A DNA stretch of 64,000 bases, from positions 15,962 through 79,961 of the forward strand of contig JAMCSD010000003.1 in the NCBI GenBank assembly GCA_023380755.1. Direction: 5' to 3'. Position numbers and translations under genes: made by a program. Positions 1 to 8,010 of this stretch are shown here, one piece after another (within the stretch, counting starts at the first letter, position 1; every line of letters starts with the position of its first letter). The DNA comes from Patescibacteria group bacterium (lineage in GTDB: Bacteria > Patescibacteria > Microgenomatia > UBA12405). The notes beneath the pieces were generated by a model. The model did no database searches and was not told the origin of the DNA. It worked only from the letters and a program-made list of their open reading frames with translations.

Positions 1-523
1 ACATTTTTTTAACGGTTTCAGTCCGAAAAGCTTTGAAACCACATTGGGTGTCAACAATATCGGAAAGAAGTAGGGAGCGGCGGAAAACTAAAAAGGCTCG
101 GGACATAATTTTACGGGTAAAAGAAGTATTTTGTCGATGGATTCCACGAGAACCGATAACCGCGTCATATTTTTGCCCAAAGTAAGGTAAGAGTTTTTCA
201 AGCTGGTTTATAGGAGTCGATTGGTCCATGTCGGTAAACAGGGTAATGGCATAGGCAGCTTTTTGAATACCACCCCACAAAGCCGAGGGCTTGCCACCAT
301 GAGGGAGATCGAGAACCCTAAACCCAGGATGATGGCTGACAAAGTCGTTGATCAGTTTGAGGCTATTGTCGGTGGAATGGTCATTACAGATGATGACCTC
401 CCAAGGATATGATTGCTCGTGAAGATAGCCAGAAACTTGTTCGAGGACTCCCCTCTTTAGATTATTTTCTTCGTTATAACAGGGAATAATAATGCTCAGT
501 CCTTCTTTATTATTTTTTTTCAT
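1..523 (-). CDS. GT2 family glycosyltransferase (dolichol-P-sugar synthase-like), 3' end cut by window edge
   Basis: My own translation from the ATG at 523 gives 174 residues before the window ends, so the C-terminus is missing. The N-terminus has the GT-A fold start (SIIIPCYNEEN, residues 10-20), then VIICNDHSTDNS (44-54) and the metal and nucleotide-binding TDMDQ (97-101, a DxD motif). The pattern CGFKAFR near the visible end is typical of ALG5/DPM1-like GT2 enzymes that move a sugar from a nucleotide donor to a polyprenyl phosphate at the inner membrane face. It overlaps the following GT-C gene by 14 bp and would be co-transcribed with it. Such a lipid-linked sugar is the donor used by GT-C enzymes, which fits the neighbour. 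The exact sugar cannot be told. Confidence 0.88.
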   Translation of the reverse strand, partial: MKKNNKEGLSIIIPCYNEENNLKRGVLEQVSGYLHEQSYPWEVIICNDHSTDNSLKLINDFVSHHPGFRVLDLPHGGKPSALWGGIQKAAYAITLFTDMDQSTPINQLEKLLPYFGQKYDAVIGSRGIHRQNTSFTRKIMSRAFLVFRRSLLLSDIVDTQCGFKAFRTETVKKM

Positions 524-2012
524 AGATTCTTTGCCTTTGTTGGACAACAATACCTCCAAACCGTTTTTCCTCAACTATTGTGCCAATATTTTGCTGTCTT
601 TGCAACCAAGAAGAAAGATTTTGAGGATTGTTTTGATCTACTTCATAAACGGTAAAAAGCATTGGGACGAGATTGCTTTTGGCCGGAGTGCACGACTTCT
701 TGGCCGAAAGCCAGGAAAATAGGTATTGGTAAGGATAAGGAATTATTGGTGGAACATAAATGTCGGTATTGTAGTCTTTCCCTAAAGTTTTCTGACAAAT
801 GTATTTTACGGCTAACAGTTCATTACCCAGGCTGACATGGGTAGGACCGTCCGGATTGGCAATTAAATAATTTTTTAGGTGAACCATATTTAATGAGAGA
901 TAAGGGATTAATAAGAGATAGAAGAGCGGCGTAAACGATAAATAGTAATCTAAGACCAGGCCAATCAAGATAATGAAGGCAGGAAAATAACCAGTTAAAT
1001 AATAATCATAAAGTTGGCCGTAGTTACCAACAAAGAATAGTAATAAAAATAACGGTAGAAAAAGCCAGATGAAATTAATCACAAAGACCTTATTTTTTGG
1101 ACGTTTAACCAAAAGAAGAATTAACCCGAAAGCCAGAAAAATTAAAAAGAAGAATGAAGCTCGAGTGACATTGGTATCAATTTTGGAAAAAAAGATATGG
1201 TAATAACTAACTAAACGATTAAGAGCGAAGGTGAGATTGGGAATGGCCCATGTTTGACCAGTGGCGCTATTGACTTTACCGGTAAGGAAGCCAATAAAGG
1301 TTTTAGTCAAAGGAAAATGGTTTTTAAATTCGAAGAGAAACTGGGGAATTAAAAGGAATAGAAAAGTAGCCAGTGACAAGATCCAGGTTTTGAGAGGAGT
1401 TTTTTTAATGGCTGGAAAGTTAAGAATCGAAATGGTAAGGATAATAGGGATAAAGAAGAATGCCGAGGCCGCTTCTAACTGAAAAGAAAGGCCGAGGAGC
1501 AGAAATAACCACGGCCATAGTTGAGACCGCTTTTTGAAAATAATAAAAGATAATAGAATCATGATTCCCACTACGAATGCTGGCAGTGGCGAGGGATTGG
1601 AAAACCAACGGGCTGAACGGATAAGATAGTGGGAACTGGCCCATAAAAAGGCAGCAATTAGGGCAGAGCGTCGGGAAACAAATGTTTTTAACAAAAAATA
1701 AATTAATGGAATGGTGAGACTTTCAATAAAAGCTATAAATAAACTAGCGATGGCGGGTGACCCGCGACCAAGTAAGTAACCTGGAGTGATTAGGTAATAC
1801 CAGAAAGGTCCAAGGTAAAGGCCGTTAATTCCGGTAGTAGGACCAATAGCAGGAAAATGACGAAAAGAGAGAATGTCGGTCGACATTAAAGCATCTCGGC
1901 CCTGGTCATAATAAAAGCCTAACAATTGGTCCTGACGATAACATCGCAGGAAAAGCCCGATTAACCAAAAGATTATTATTAGCCAATTTTGGACTAAAAA
2001 TTTTTTGACCAT
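510..2012 (-). CDS. Polytopic GT-C glycosyltransferase (GT39/GT83 ArnT-like)
   Basis: A 500-residue protein made almost entirely of hydrophobic helices, with about a dozen membrane segments. Near the N-terminus it carries YYDQGRDALM (about residues 34-43), where the acidic and basic residues of the first periplasmic loop sit in GT-C enzymes of the PMT/ArnT superfamily. These enzymes take sugar from a polyprenyl-phosphate donor on the outer membrane face. The gene at 3111-4592 is a paralogue with the same loop motif (LGDQGRDAVI). It begins at an ATG (2012) with TATAAT at 2021-2026 eight bases upstream, and runs 14 bp into the downstream GT2 gene. Substrate and acceptor are unknown; the class assignment is solid, the family number less so. 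Confidence 0.8.
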   Translation of the reverse strand: MVKKFLVQNWLIIIFWLIGLFLRCYRQDQLLGFYYDQGRDALMSTDILSFRHFPAIGPTTGINGLYLGPFWYYLITPGYLLGRGSPAIASLFIAFIESLTIPLIYFLLKTFVSRRSALIAAFLWASSHYLIRSARWFSNPSPLPAFVVGIMILLSFIIFKKRSQLWPWLFLLLGLSFQLEAASAFFFIPIILTISILNFPAIKKTPLKTWILSLATFLFLLIPQFLFEFKNHFPLTKTFIGFLTGKVNSATGQTWAIPNLTFALNRLVSYYHIFFSKIDTNVTRASFFFLIFLAFGLILLLVKRPKNKVFVINFIWLFLPLFLLLFFVGNYGQLYDYYLTGYFPAFIILIGLVLDYYLSFTPLFYLLLIPYLSLNMVHLKNYLIANPDGPTHVSLGNELLAVKYICQKTLGKDYNTDIYVPPIIPYPYQYLFSWLSAKKSCTPAKSNLVPMLFTVYEVDQNNPQNLSSWLQRQQNIGTIVEEKRFGGIVVQQRQRIYEKK

Positions 2013-2020
2013 CCTCCACC

Positions 2021-2028
2021 ATTATACT
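2021..2028. promoter_or_regulatory. Overlapping divergent -10 elements
   Basis: The octamer ATTATACT reads TATACT on the plus strand (2023-2028), towards the gene at 2042, and TATAAT on the minus strand (2026-2021), towards the gene ending its start codon at 2012. The minus -10 lies 8 nt from its ATG and the plus one 13 nt. No convincing -35 is seen at 17 bp on either side. Confidence 0.55.
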
Positions 2029-2041
2029 AAAATAAGGCAAC

Positions 2042-3190
2042 ATGAAGAAAACAATTATTATTGCCTTTGTCATCGGTTTATTATTGCGACTGGTGTTGGC
2101 AATTACTACTTACCACTCTGATTTGGGAGCTTTTGCTTTGGCCGGGCATTACATTGTGAATCAGGGAAAAGTTTTCAGTTTTTATGATATGACGAGACAG
2201 GAAAACGAGACGGTTTTTAACTATCAACCTTTGGCCTATTTGTACCCGGCCTTAATCTATTCGCCCTGGGCAAATTTAGTTAACTCAACTTATAAAGATA
2301 TTCAGAATAACGAGATAAGCCAGTTAAAGCTGAATACAGTATATTGGCCACTGTTAGTTTATAAGTTGCCAATGATTTTGGCGGATATGGCCATATTTTT
2401 CCTGATACCTTTATTTTTTAGAAAAGAAAAGAATAAACAGCTAGCTCAACTACTATGGTGGTTTAACCCATTAGGGATTTATGTGGGATCAATGATGGGC
2501 CAGGTTGATGTGGTGATGGCCGCTTTATTGGTGACAGGCTATTATTTTTTCCAGAAAAATAAATTAGGTTGGTGTGCTATCAGTATTGCCTTGTCAGCTT
2601 TATTTAAACCGATCGGCTTAATCTTGTTACCCTTGCTGTGGATCGAAAAGAAAGATTTAAAGGCGACAATTGTCGGATATTTGGTCTATCTTTTGGGAAT
2701 TATACCCTATTTAGGTTCGGTTTCTTACCGCTACTACGCCTTAGCAGCCGAACAAATTAGCAAAACAACCTATGCCGGAATAGCCATCGCGTCAGGAACA
2801 GTGATCCCTTGGTTTTTTATCATGCTGGCAATTGCGGCTGTGGCTTTGTGGCACAAAAAAATTTCCTTCTTAGAGGCCATGACGGCGATGATACTATCTA
2901 GCTTGGCCTTTAGTCATTTTCATCCGCAATGGCTAGTGTGGATTACTCCCCTCCTCTTAATTTGGGTAATAAAGCAAAAGCAGTTGGTTTATTGGCCAAT
3001 GATGATTTTTTGTTGGCTACTTGTTTTGCTTTCTTTTGATCCGACACTCCATTCGCAAATCTTTTTGGCTTCCCATTGGAATCTGCTCTTACCCAAACAG
3101 GCTGATAATGTTATTTTGTTGGGGAGGGCGGGGTTGGTGGTGTTGGTGTTGGTGCTGCTAAGGTTTTGGGGACCAAGCGAAAGATCGTAA
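2042..3190 (+). CDS. Gpi18-like/GT-C mannosyltransferase-type membrane protein
   Basis: A 382-residue protein with roughly ten hydrophobic helices. The first loop holds HSDLGAFALAGHYI and later GQVDVVMAALLVTGYYF, the GQVD-plus-small-residue helix seen in Gpi18/PIG-M-like GT-C proteins, followed by FKPIGLILLPLLW. These families transfer a hexose from a polyprenyl-phosphate donor at the membrane. It is transcribed divergently from the GT-C gene at 510-2012. Its last 80 bp overlap the 3' end of the convergent gene at 3111-4592. An AAGG sits 5-8 nt before the ATG, one of few Shine-Dalgarno-like strings here. Alternative: a GT87 (DUF2029) protein. Specificity is unknown. Confidence 0.72.
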   Translation: MKKTIIIAFVIGLLLRLVLAITTYHSDLGAFALAGHYIVNQGKVFSFYDMTRQENETVFNYQPLAYLYPALIYSPWANLVNSTYKDIQNNEISQLKLNTVYWPLLVYKLPMILADMAIFFLIPLFFRKEKNKQLAQLLWWFNPLGIYVGSMMGQVDVVMAALLVTGYYFFQKNKLGWCAISIALSALFKPIGLILLPLLWIEKKDLKATIVGYLVYLLGIIPYLGSVSYRYYALAAEQISKTTYAGIAIASGTVIPWFFIMLAIAAVALWHKKISFLEAMTAMILSSLAFSHFHPQWLVWITPLLLIWVIKQKQLVYWPMMIFCWLLVLLSFDPTLHSQIFLASHWNLLLPKQADNVILLGRAGLVVLVLVLLRFWGPSERS

Positions 3191-4592
3191 TGTCGTTTAC
3201 CTTCCAGGTATCAGAAATCGAAGCGGGGCCGAAGGCAGCAATATCCCACAAAGGATTACCTAAAGGCTGGCAATCCATTTGAAAGGGTTCACAAACGACG
3301 AATAACTGCTGGGTTTTTTGTTCATTAAGAGTAAAAAGCGGGGCCTTTTTTAGTGACAAAAAATAGCGATAAGGCGGGTCGTAATTTTGTTTAGCCAGAA
3401 GGGCTAAATTGAAAGGCTGTTGGCGACTGTGGTCTAAAATCAATTGATCAATTTTTTCGACTGTCGCCATCTGAGAATTGGGCGGATAACGAAGAGGGTT
3501 TTCTTTAAGAAAAAAGAAGGTAGTAACAGCCAAGAGCATCCAACCGAGATATTTAAATTCATAAATTGTGACTGCTAGTAAGATTAAGGTGGGAACAAAA
3601 AGAAAAGCAAAATAATGGTCATAAATATGCTGCTTATAAAGACTCAGGCCAAAAACTCCAAAAAATAACCAGAGAACTATTAAAAATAACGGGGATAATT
3701 TTAGATTTTTCCTGAAGAAACTATAAATTACGCCCAGAATAAAGATGGCAGTTAAGACATTACCCCAAAGAAGATCCTTACCCGCAGCCACCCGGGTAAT
3801 AATTTGGTTAAGCAAAGGAAGTATTTGCGGAATGGCTTTGTAAGGCTTGAGGTTGACGGTAGTTTGACGAACAGAAAAGAAAGCAATTATAGCTCTGATG
3901 TTTTGTCCATGATGTTTCAGGTCAAAAAATACCTGAGGAAGAAGTGACAAGAGAAATAGACCACAGGCCAGGAGAAAATAATACCAAAATCGAGAGGAGC
4001 TGGGGCGGCGGAAGAAGAAAAGGGCTACTGGTAGGGGTAAAAGCAAAAGGGCTAAATAATGAGAGTTAAGGCAAAAAATGAAAGCAATGCTAGCTAAAAC
4101 CAGATAAGAATATTTCTTTTCAAAGAAAACCTCAAACAGTGAGAAAACAAAAAGCAATGAGAAAAATGGCATGATATTCGGGTTCCAAGAAAAGCTGGTG
4201 TATTTGATGACAACCGGGGAAGCGGCAAAGAGAAAGGCAGATGTTAAGGCGATGGATTCGGGAAAAATTTTTTTTAGAAAATACCATAATAGCCAAGAGG
4301 TAGCAATTCCAAAAACCGCGACCAGAATGCTTGGGCCAATAGGGTTGAAATTGGAGAGAAGCAGAGCTGGAGCAATCAGGTAGTAATACCAGGGGCCAAG
4401 ATACATATTACCGATCGATGTTTGGGGGCCGATGCCCATCAGATGACCCTGAGTAAGGAAAGAACGGACAATAACCGCGTCACGGCCCTGGTCACCTAAG
4501 AACTCCATGTAGTCCCCGATTCGATAGAGGCGGAAGAAGGCGGAAAAAGCCAGGACGAGGATAATGGGTAAAAATGGTTTTATTTGTTTCAC
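3111..4592 (-). CDS. Polytopic GT-C glycosyltransferase (paralogue of 510-2012)
   Basis: A 493-residue multi-helix membrane protein. The N-terminal loop motif LGDQGRDAVIVRSF (about residues 32-45) and the following MYLGPWYYYLIAP match the paralogue at 510-2012 in order and spacing, so the two probably arose by duplication. The C-terminus is a short soluble segment ending in a Pro/Thr-rich tail (TPTPPTPPSPTK) encoded in the stretch that also codes the end of the convergent gene at 2042-3190. Its start codon overlaps the stop of the upstream GT2 gene by 4 bp (ATGA), so the pair is translationally coupled: the GT2 probably makes the lipid-linked sugar this enzyme uses. Substrate unknown. Confidence 0.8.
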   Translation of the reverse strand: MKQIKPFLPIILVLAFSAFFRLYRIGDYMEFLGDQGRDAVIVRSFLTQGHLMGIGPQTSIGNMYLGPWYYYLIAPALLLSNFNPIGPSILVAVFGIATSWLLWYFLKKIFPESIALTSAFLFAASPVVIKYTSFSWNPNIMPFFSLLFVFSLFEVFFEKKYSYLVLASIAFIFCLNSHYLALLLLPLPVALFFFRRPSSSRFWYYFLLACGLFLLSLLPQVFFDLKHHGQNIRAIIAFFSVRQTTVNLKPYKAIPQILPLLNQIITRVAAGKDLLWGNVLTAIFILGVIYSFFRKNLKLSPLFLIVLWLFFGVFGLSLYKQHIYDHYFAFLFVPTLILLAVTIYEFKYLGWMLLAVTTFFFLKENPLRYPPNSQMATVEKIDQLILDHSRQQPFNLALLAKQNYDPPYRYFLSLKKAPLFTLNEQKTQQLFVVCEPFQMDCQPLGNPLWDIAAFGPASISDTWKVNDITIFRLVPKTLAAPTPTPPTPPSPTK

Positions 4593-5299
4593 AAATTATC
4601 GAGTTTCTTTTTAAGCGAAAATAAATCCCTGAGACCTGAAAGGATAACATTAAGTTTAGCGCCGGTAGCAATTCCGGCTCGCCGGGGATAGTGGTGGACT
4701 CCAACTTCAACAATTTTAAACCCGGCCTTTTTGGCTTTAATCAGGAACTCGCTATTGATGAAAGGTCCCCTTTCAGCCTCTAAGCGAGGGATGGTGTCAG
4801 GAACTACTTTGTTAATTAATTTAAAGCCGCAATCAATGTCTCTAACCCGGAGACCGAAGAGAGCCAAAACAGCTAGCTGCCAAAGAGTCGAACCAAAGAT
4901 CCGATAAATAGGCACCTGACGTTTGAGGTAGTAACCAATCACTAAATCTGCCCCAGTTTGTTTTTGGGTGCTGATTAAGACTGAAATCTCAGAAAAATCA
5001 AATTGTCCGTCAGCATCGGTAAAAGCGATCCATCCGTAGCGGGCGGCATAAAGGCCACTTTTAAAAGCAGCGCCATAACCACGATTAACCGGATGGTTAA
5101 TCACCTTAATGTATGGCCGATAAAGCCTGGCCAAGTCGTTGATAATAGCTAGACTGTTATCTTTGGAGCCATCGTTAACAATAATTATTTCCCATTTTTC
5201 GGCTGTTTTTTTAATAATCGGGATTGCCGTCTCCACCGTTTGGCGGATATTCGCTTCTTCGTTATATACGGGAAAAAAAACAGACAACTCGCGCAACAT
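4589..5299 (-). CDS. GT2 family glycosyltransferase, dolichyl-phosphate mannose synthase-like
   Basis: 236 residues with the full GT2 catalytic order: SVFFPVYNEEANI (6-18), IIIVNDGSKDNS (38-49), NRGYGAAFKSG (the conserved Arg-Gly loop) and FTDADGQFD with the DxD metal site. DADGQFD is characteristic of the DPM1/GtrB branch that glycosylates polyprenyl phosphate. No C-terminal membrane helices are seen, so it resembles the soluble form. The start is ATG at 5299, with TATAAT at 5309-5314 nine bases upstream. It is coupled by a 4-bp overlap to the GT-C gene downstream, forming a donor-maker plus transferase pair. The sugar cannot be assigned. Confidence 0.87.
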   Translation of the reverse strand: MLRELSVFFPVYNEEANIRQTVETAIPIIKKTAEKWEIIIVNDGSKDNSLAIINDLARLYRPYIKVINHPVNRGYGAAFKSGLYAARYGWIAFTDADGQFDFSEISVLISTQKQTGADLVIGYYLKRQVPIYRIFGSTLWQLAVLALFGLRVRDIDCGFKLINKVVPDTIPRLEAERGPFINSEFLIKAKKAGFKIVEVGVHHYPRRAGIATGAKLNVILSGLRDLFSLKKKLDNL

Positions 5300-5327
5300 A
5301 AACGGTTAATTATAACCAAAGATTCGA

Positions 5328-5356
5328 TTGACAAACAAGGATAAATTCAGTATAAT
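5328..5356 (+). promoter_or_regulatory. Consensus sigma70 promoter (TTGACA-N17-TATAAT)
   Basis: TTGACA at 5328-5333 and TATAAT at 5351-5356 are both perfect matches, with a 17-bp spacer. The expected start near 5363 gives a 5' leader of about 20 nt before the ATG at 5384. It is the strongest textbook promoter in the window, and drives the putative surface protein. Confidence 0.9.
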
Positions 5357-5383
5357 AACCTGTAATATTATTTATACGTAAGT

Positions 5384-5998
5384 ATGGCCAAAGGTTATAG
5401 AGTTTTAATCTTATTGTTATCCGGATTAATTGCCGGGACATTAGGGTATATATTCTCTACGAAAGCAGCTTTAGCACAATATTATGCTATCAGTCCGCAA
5501 AACGCCTCCTTAATGGTTGAGAAAAAGGTCAGAAGCTTATCCATGGACCAGTATTATCATAACATCGCCGCTTCGACCTATACTTTTCAAGAAGATTCGT
5601 TAATTGAATTTCAGATCTTAGTGAAGAATAATGGCAACGTGGATGTAAACAATATCAATGTCCGGGATTTTCTCCCTCATCACCTATCACTTCTTTTTTA
5701 TCCAGGGAGCCTTAATGGCCAAGAAATAGATTGGAATATTGACCATCTAAGCCCGAACGAATCAAAGGTATTTGTGATCCGGGCTAAAGTTAAAATTGAT
5801 GCTAATCCTATTGGGAAGCAGATAAATAAGGCAACGGCGACGAGCAACAACTTAAGTGATACCGATACGGCCACCTATTACATTGGTAAGCCCACTGTTC
5901 CGGTTACCGGTGACGATAGTCTGCTGATCAAATCAGTGGTCATGATTACTTTCATTGGCAGTGGAGTTACCCTCAGAAAACTGGCCAGAGGCTACTAA
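5384..5998 (+). CDS. Exported DUF11-type surface protein with a sortase-like C-terminal signal
   Basis: 204 residues. An N-terminal signal helix (VLILLLSGLIAGTLGYIF, about 7-24) is followed by a mature region with the DUF11/conserved-repeat pattern (IEFQILVKNNGNVDVNNINV, then DFLPHHLS), an Ig-like beta-sandwich common in wall-anchored proteins. The C-terminus has PTVPVTGDD, then a hydrophobic helix and the basic tail TLRKLARGY. This is the order of a sortase signal (LPXTG-like motif, helix, positive tail), although the first residue is Val, not Leu. A sortase is encoded at 23638-24363. A perfect promoter upstream suggests strong expression. Anchoring is inferred; simple membrane retention is the alternative. 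Confidence 0.75.
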   Translation: MAKGYRVLILLLSGLIAGTLGYIFSTKAALAQYYAISPQNASLMVEKKVRSLSMDQYYHNIAASTYTFQEDSLIEFQILVKNNGNVDVNNINVRDFLPHHLSLLFYPGSLNGQEIDWNIDHLSPNESKVFVIRAKVKIDANPIGKQINKATATSNNLSDTDTATYYIGKPTVPVTGDDSLLIKSVVMITFIGSGVTLRKLARGY

Positions 5999-6000
5999 AA

Positions 6001-7134
6001 TCATTGGAGATGAAGATAAAGGGTCATCTTGCCATCGGAATGGAATAATTTGACGTGATTGCCGAGGCTGGAATCGCCGCGGAAAAAATAAGCTTCACCA
6101 TCATCAACAGCATAAACTGTTTTATTGGTGGAGACCATATCGATACCGTGATGGAAATGATCAGAATAGAGGTATGAATATTTAGTGTTGCCACGGCATT
6201 GGGTAATGCTGCCACCTTCATGACAAGAGGTAAAAAAATCTGAGGGTAGGTCGAGATCATCCATAGGAAGGCGGTGGTTCTTCAAATAATCGAAGGAGCT
6301 AATATCGTTGGTATAACTCCAGTCAGCCAGGTTTTCTTCGCGAAGGTTATATAAACCAAAATGAAGGTGATCGCCAAAGGAATAGCCTGAGTTGCCCATC
6401 AGGCCTAAGGCTTCCCCTTTTTTGACAAACCTTTTACCGACGAATTTGGCCCTTAAGAGAGCACTTAACTCATTTTCGGCTTGGGCTTTGAGAGCCTGGT
6501 ACTTCTTTTCGTCATTTTTGGTTAGTTGTAAGAGAGTAGTCTTGGAGAGTTTTTGGCGGTCAAGGTTTTTTTGCTGTTCAGAAAGATTAGATTGGAGATC
6601 AGTTAATTCCTGTTGTTTTTTAACTTTGGCCTCTTTTTGTAAATCATAGTTAGTCCGGACAGTTTCCATTTCCAATAGCGTATTCCGATTATTTTGTTGT
6701 AATTTGGAAATATATTTATAGTTTTCGTAGAAATCATTAAAACCGGTAGTAGATATTAACAACAGAATGGGAGGTTTTTTTTGGAGTTTATAATTCTCAG
6801 CTACCCGCTGGATAAAGATATTCGAAATTTGGTTGAGGGAGATATCGAGTTTACCGATCTGTTCAGTTAAAATGGAGATATCCTTTTTAAGGGTATTTAT
6901 GGCTATTTCAGTTTGAGAAATTTTAAGAATCGTGAGATCAATTTGGGAATTGAGGATAGAGATTTGATTGGCTAAAGTATCTTTTGCCCGTGACAAAGCT
7001 TGGAGTTTTTGGTTATACTGATCGATTTGATTTTGAAGATTGGTAGTCGTGTCATCGGCTATGGCAGGAATAGCCAAAAGCAGCCATAAGATAATTAAAA
7101 CCGGCAGAAAGAACTGTTTGTTTTTCTCATTCAT
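6001..7134 (-). CDS. Coiled-coil peptidoglycan hydrolase with a circularly permuted M23 domain
   Basis: 377 residues. Signal helix at about 8-25, then a long coiled coil (about 30-225), as in EnvC/CwlO/PcsB activators. The M23 metallopeptidase signatures follow in swapped order. The normally C-terminal half comes first: VKKGEALGLMGNSG then HLHFG (His256, His258). After a linker of about 65 residues comes the normally N-terminal half: HHGID (His328, Asp332), VYAVDDGEAYF, LGNHVKLFHSDG, and the protein stops right at TLYLHLQ (His375). All four zinc or catalytic residues are therefore present. It lies directly downstream of ftsE-ftsX (3 bp after ftsX), the genomic place of FtsEX-activated wall hydrolases. 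Stop codon is TGA. Confidence 0.85.
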   Translation of the reverse strand: MNEKNKQFFLPVLIILWLLLAIPAIADDTTTNLQNQIDQYNQKLQALSRAKDTLANQISILNSQIDLTILKISQTEIAINTLKKDISILTEQIGKLDISLNQISNIFIQRVAENYKLQKKPPILLLISTTGFNDFYENYKYISKLQQNNRNTLLEMETVRTNYDLQKEAKVKKQQELTDLQSNLSEQQKNLDRQKLSKTTLLQLTKNDEKKYQALKAQAENELSALLRAKFVGKRFVKKGEALGLMGNSGYSFGDHLHFGLYNLREENLADWSYTNDISSFDYLKNHRLPMDDLDLPSDFFTSCHEGGSITQCRGNTKYSYLYSDHFHHGIDMVSTNKTVYAVDDGEAYFFRGDSSLGNHVKLFHSDGKMTLYLHLQ

Positions 7135-7137
7135 TAT

Positions 7138-8010
7138 TTAGAATTTGATTAGACGTGACACGCCAACCCAACTGGCGAATAAGCCCAAAAAGATGCCGGA
7201 GAGTAATTCAATGCCAATAGCCTTGGCGTAAAAAATAGGATTTAGGGTCAGGAAGGTGACAGGGTTGAAAAATTGATTGATAGAATTTCGGGTAAAATAA
7301 AAGGCCGCTAAGCAAAAAGAGGAACCGAGGATGACCCCGATTAAGCCATAGAAAACTCCTTCTAACAAAAATGGCCGGCTGGTATACCACCCGGAAGCAC
7401 CGAGTAAGCGGCTAATTTTGATCTCATCCTTACGTCCGGTGATTTTCATGGTAATGACCGTAAAAATGAATAAGAATGAAACTGAACCCAAGACGGCGAG
7501 AGTAACTAATCCCACCTTACGAATAGTGGAAGTCCAATTAAGAAGGGAGTCAATGACATCTTTTTGATAAACAATTTCATCAACCACATCTTTACGATTA
7601 CCAAAATTATTAGCTATATCCTGAAGAACCTTGGGTTCATAGGCCGAAACTTCAAAGGAGGCCGGCAAGATGCTGGCACTAACCATTTCTAACAATAAGG
7701 GGTTGTCTTTATTTTGTTCACGATAAATGGCCAGGGCTTTGTCTTTGGAAATAAATTTGATTTCTTTGATATTGGGATAAGCCGCCAGTTCCTTTTGGAC
7801 GTTTTCGACGGTATCTTTGTCTAGGCCGTCTTTAAGAAAAATGGTGATTTCCGGCTTGTTTTCAAAATAAGATAATACCTGGGACATGCCATTAGTAATG
7901 ACGAAGAAAGCTGTGAAAACAAAAAAGCTGATAGTCATCATGATGATGGCTCCTAGACTTTGAAAGGGAGAGCGACGGATGTGATGCCAGGTAGTCGAGG
8001 CGGTACTCAT
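7138..8010 (-). CDS. ftsX: Cell division protein FtsX
   Basis: 290 residues with the FtsX architecture: a first membrane helix (about 20-40), an extracellular domain (KPEITIFLKDGLDKDTVENV and the conserved KEIKFISKDKAL), then three C-terminal helices in the MacB/FtsX core (about 165-290). FtsX is the membrane subunit of the FtsEX complex, which transmits ATP hydrolysis by FtsE to a coiled-coil wall hydrolase outside. Its ATG overlaps the ftsE stop by 4 bp (ATGA). The likely partner hydrolase is the next gene (6001-7134). Length and topology are normal for the family. Confidence 0.93.
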   Translation of the reverse strand: MSTASTTWHHIRRSPFQSLGAIIMMTISFFVFTAFFVITNGMSQVLSYFENKPEITIFLKDGLDKDTVENVQKELAAYPNIKEIKFISKDKALAIYREQNKDNPLLLEMVSASILPASFEVSAYEPKVLQDIANNFGNRKDVVDEIVYQKDVIDSLLNWTSTIRKVGLVTLAVLGSVSFLFIFTVITMKITGRKDEIKISRLLGASGWYTSRPFLLEGVFYGLIGVILGSSFCLAAFYFTRNSINQFFNPVTFLTLNPIFYAKAIGIELLSGIFLGLFASWVGVSRLIKF

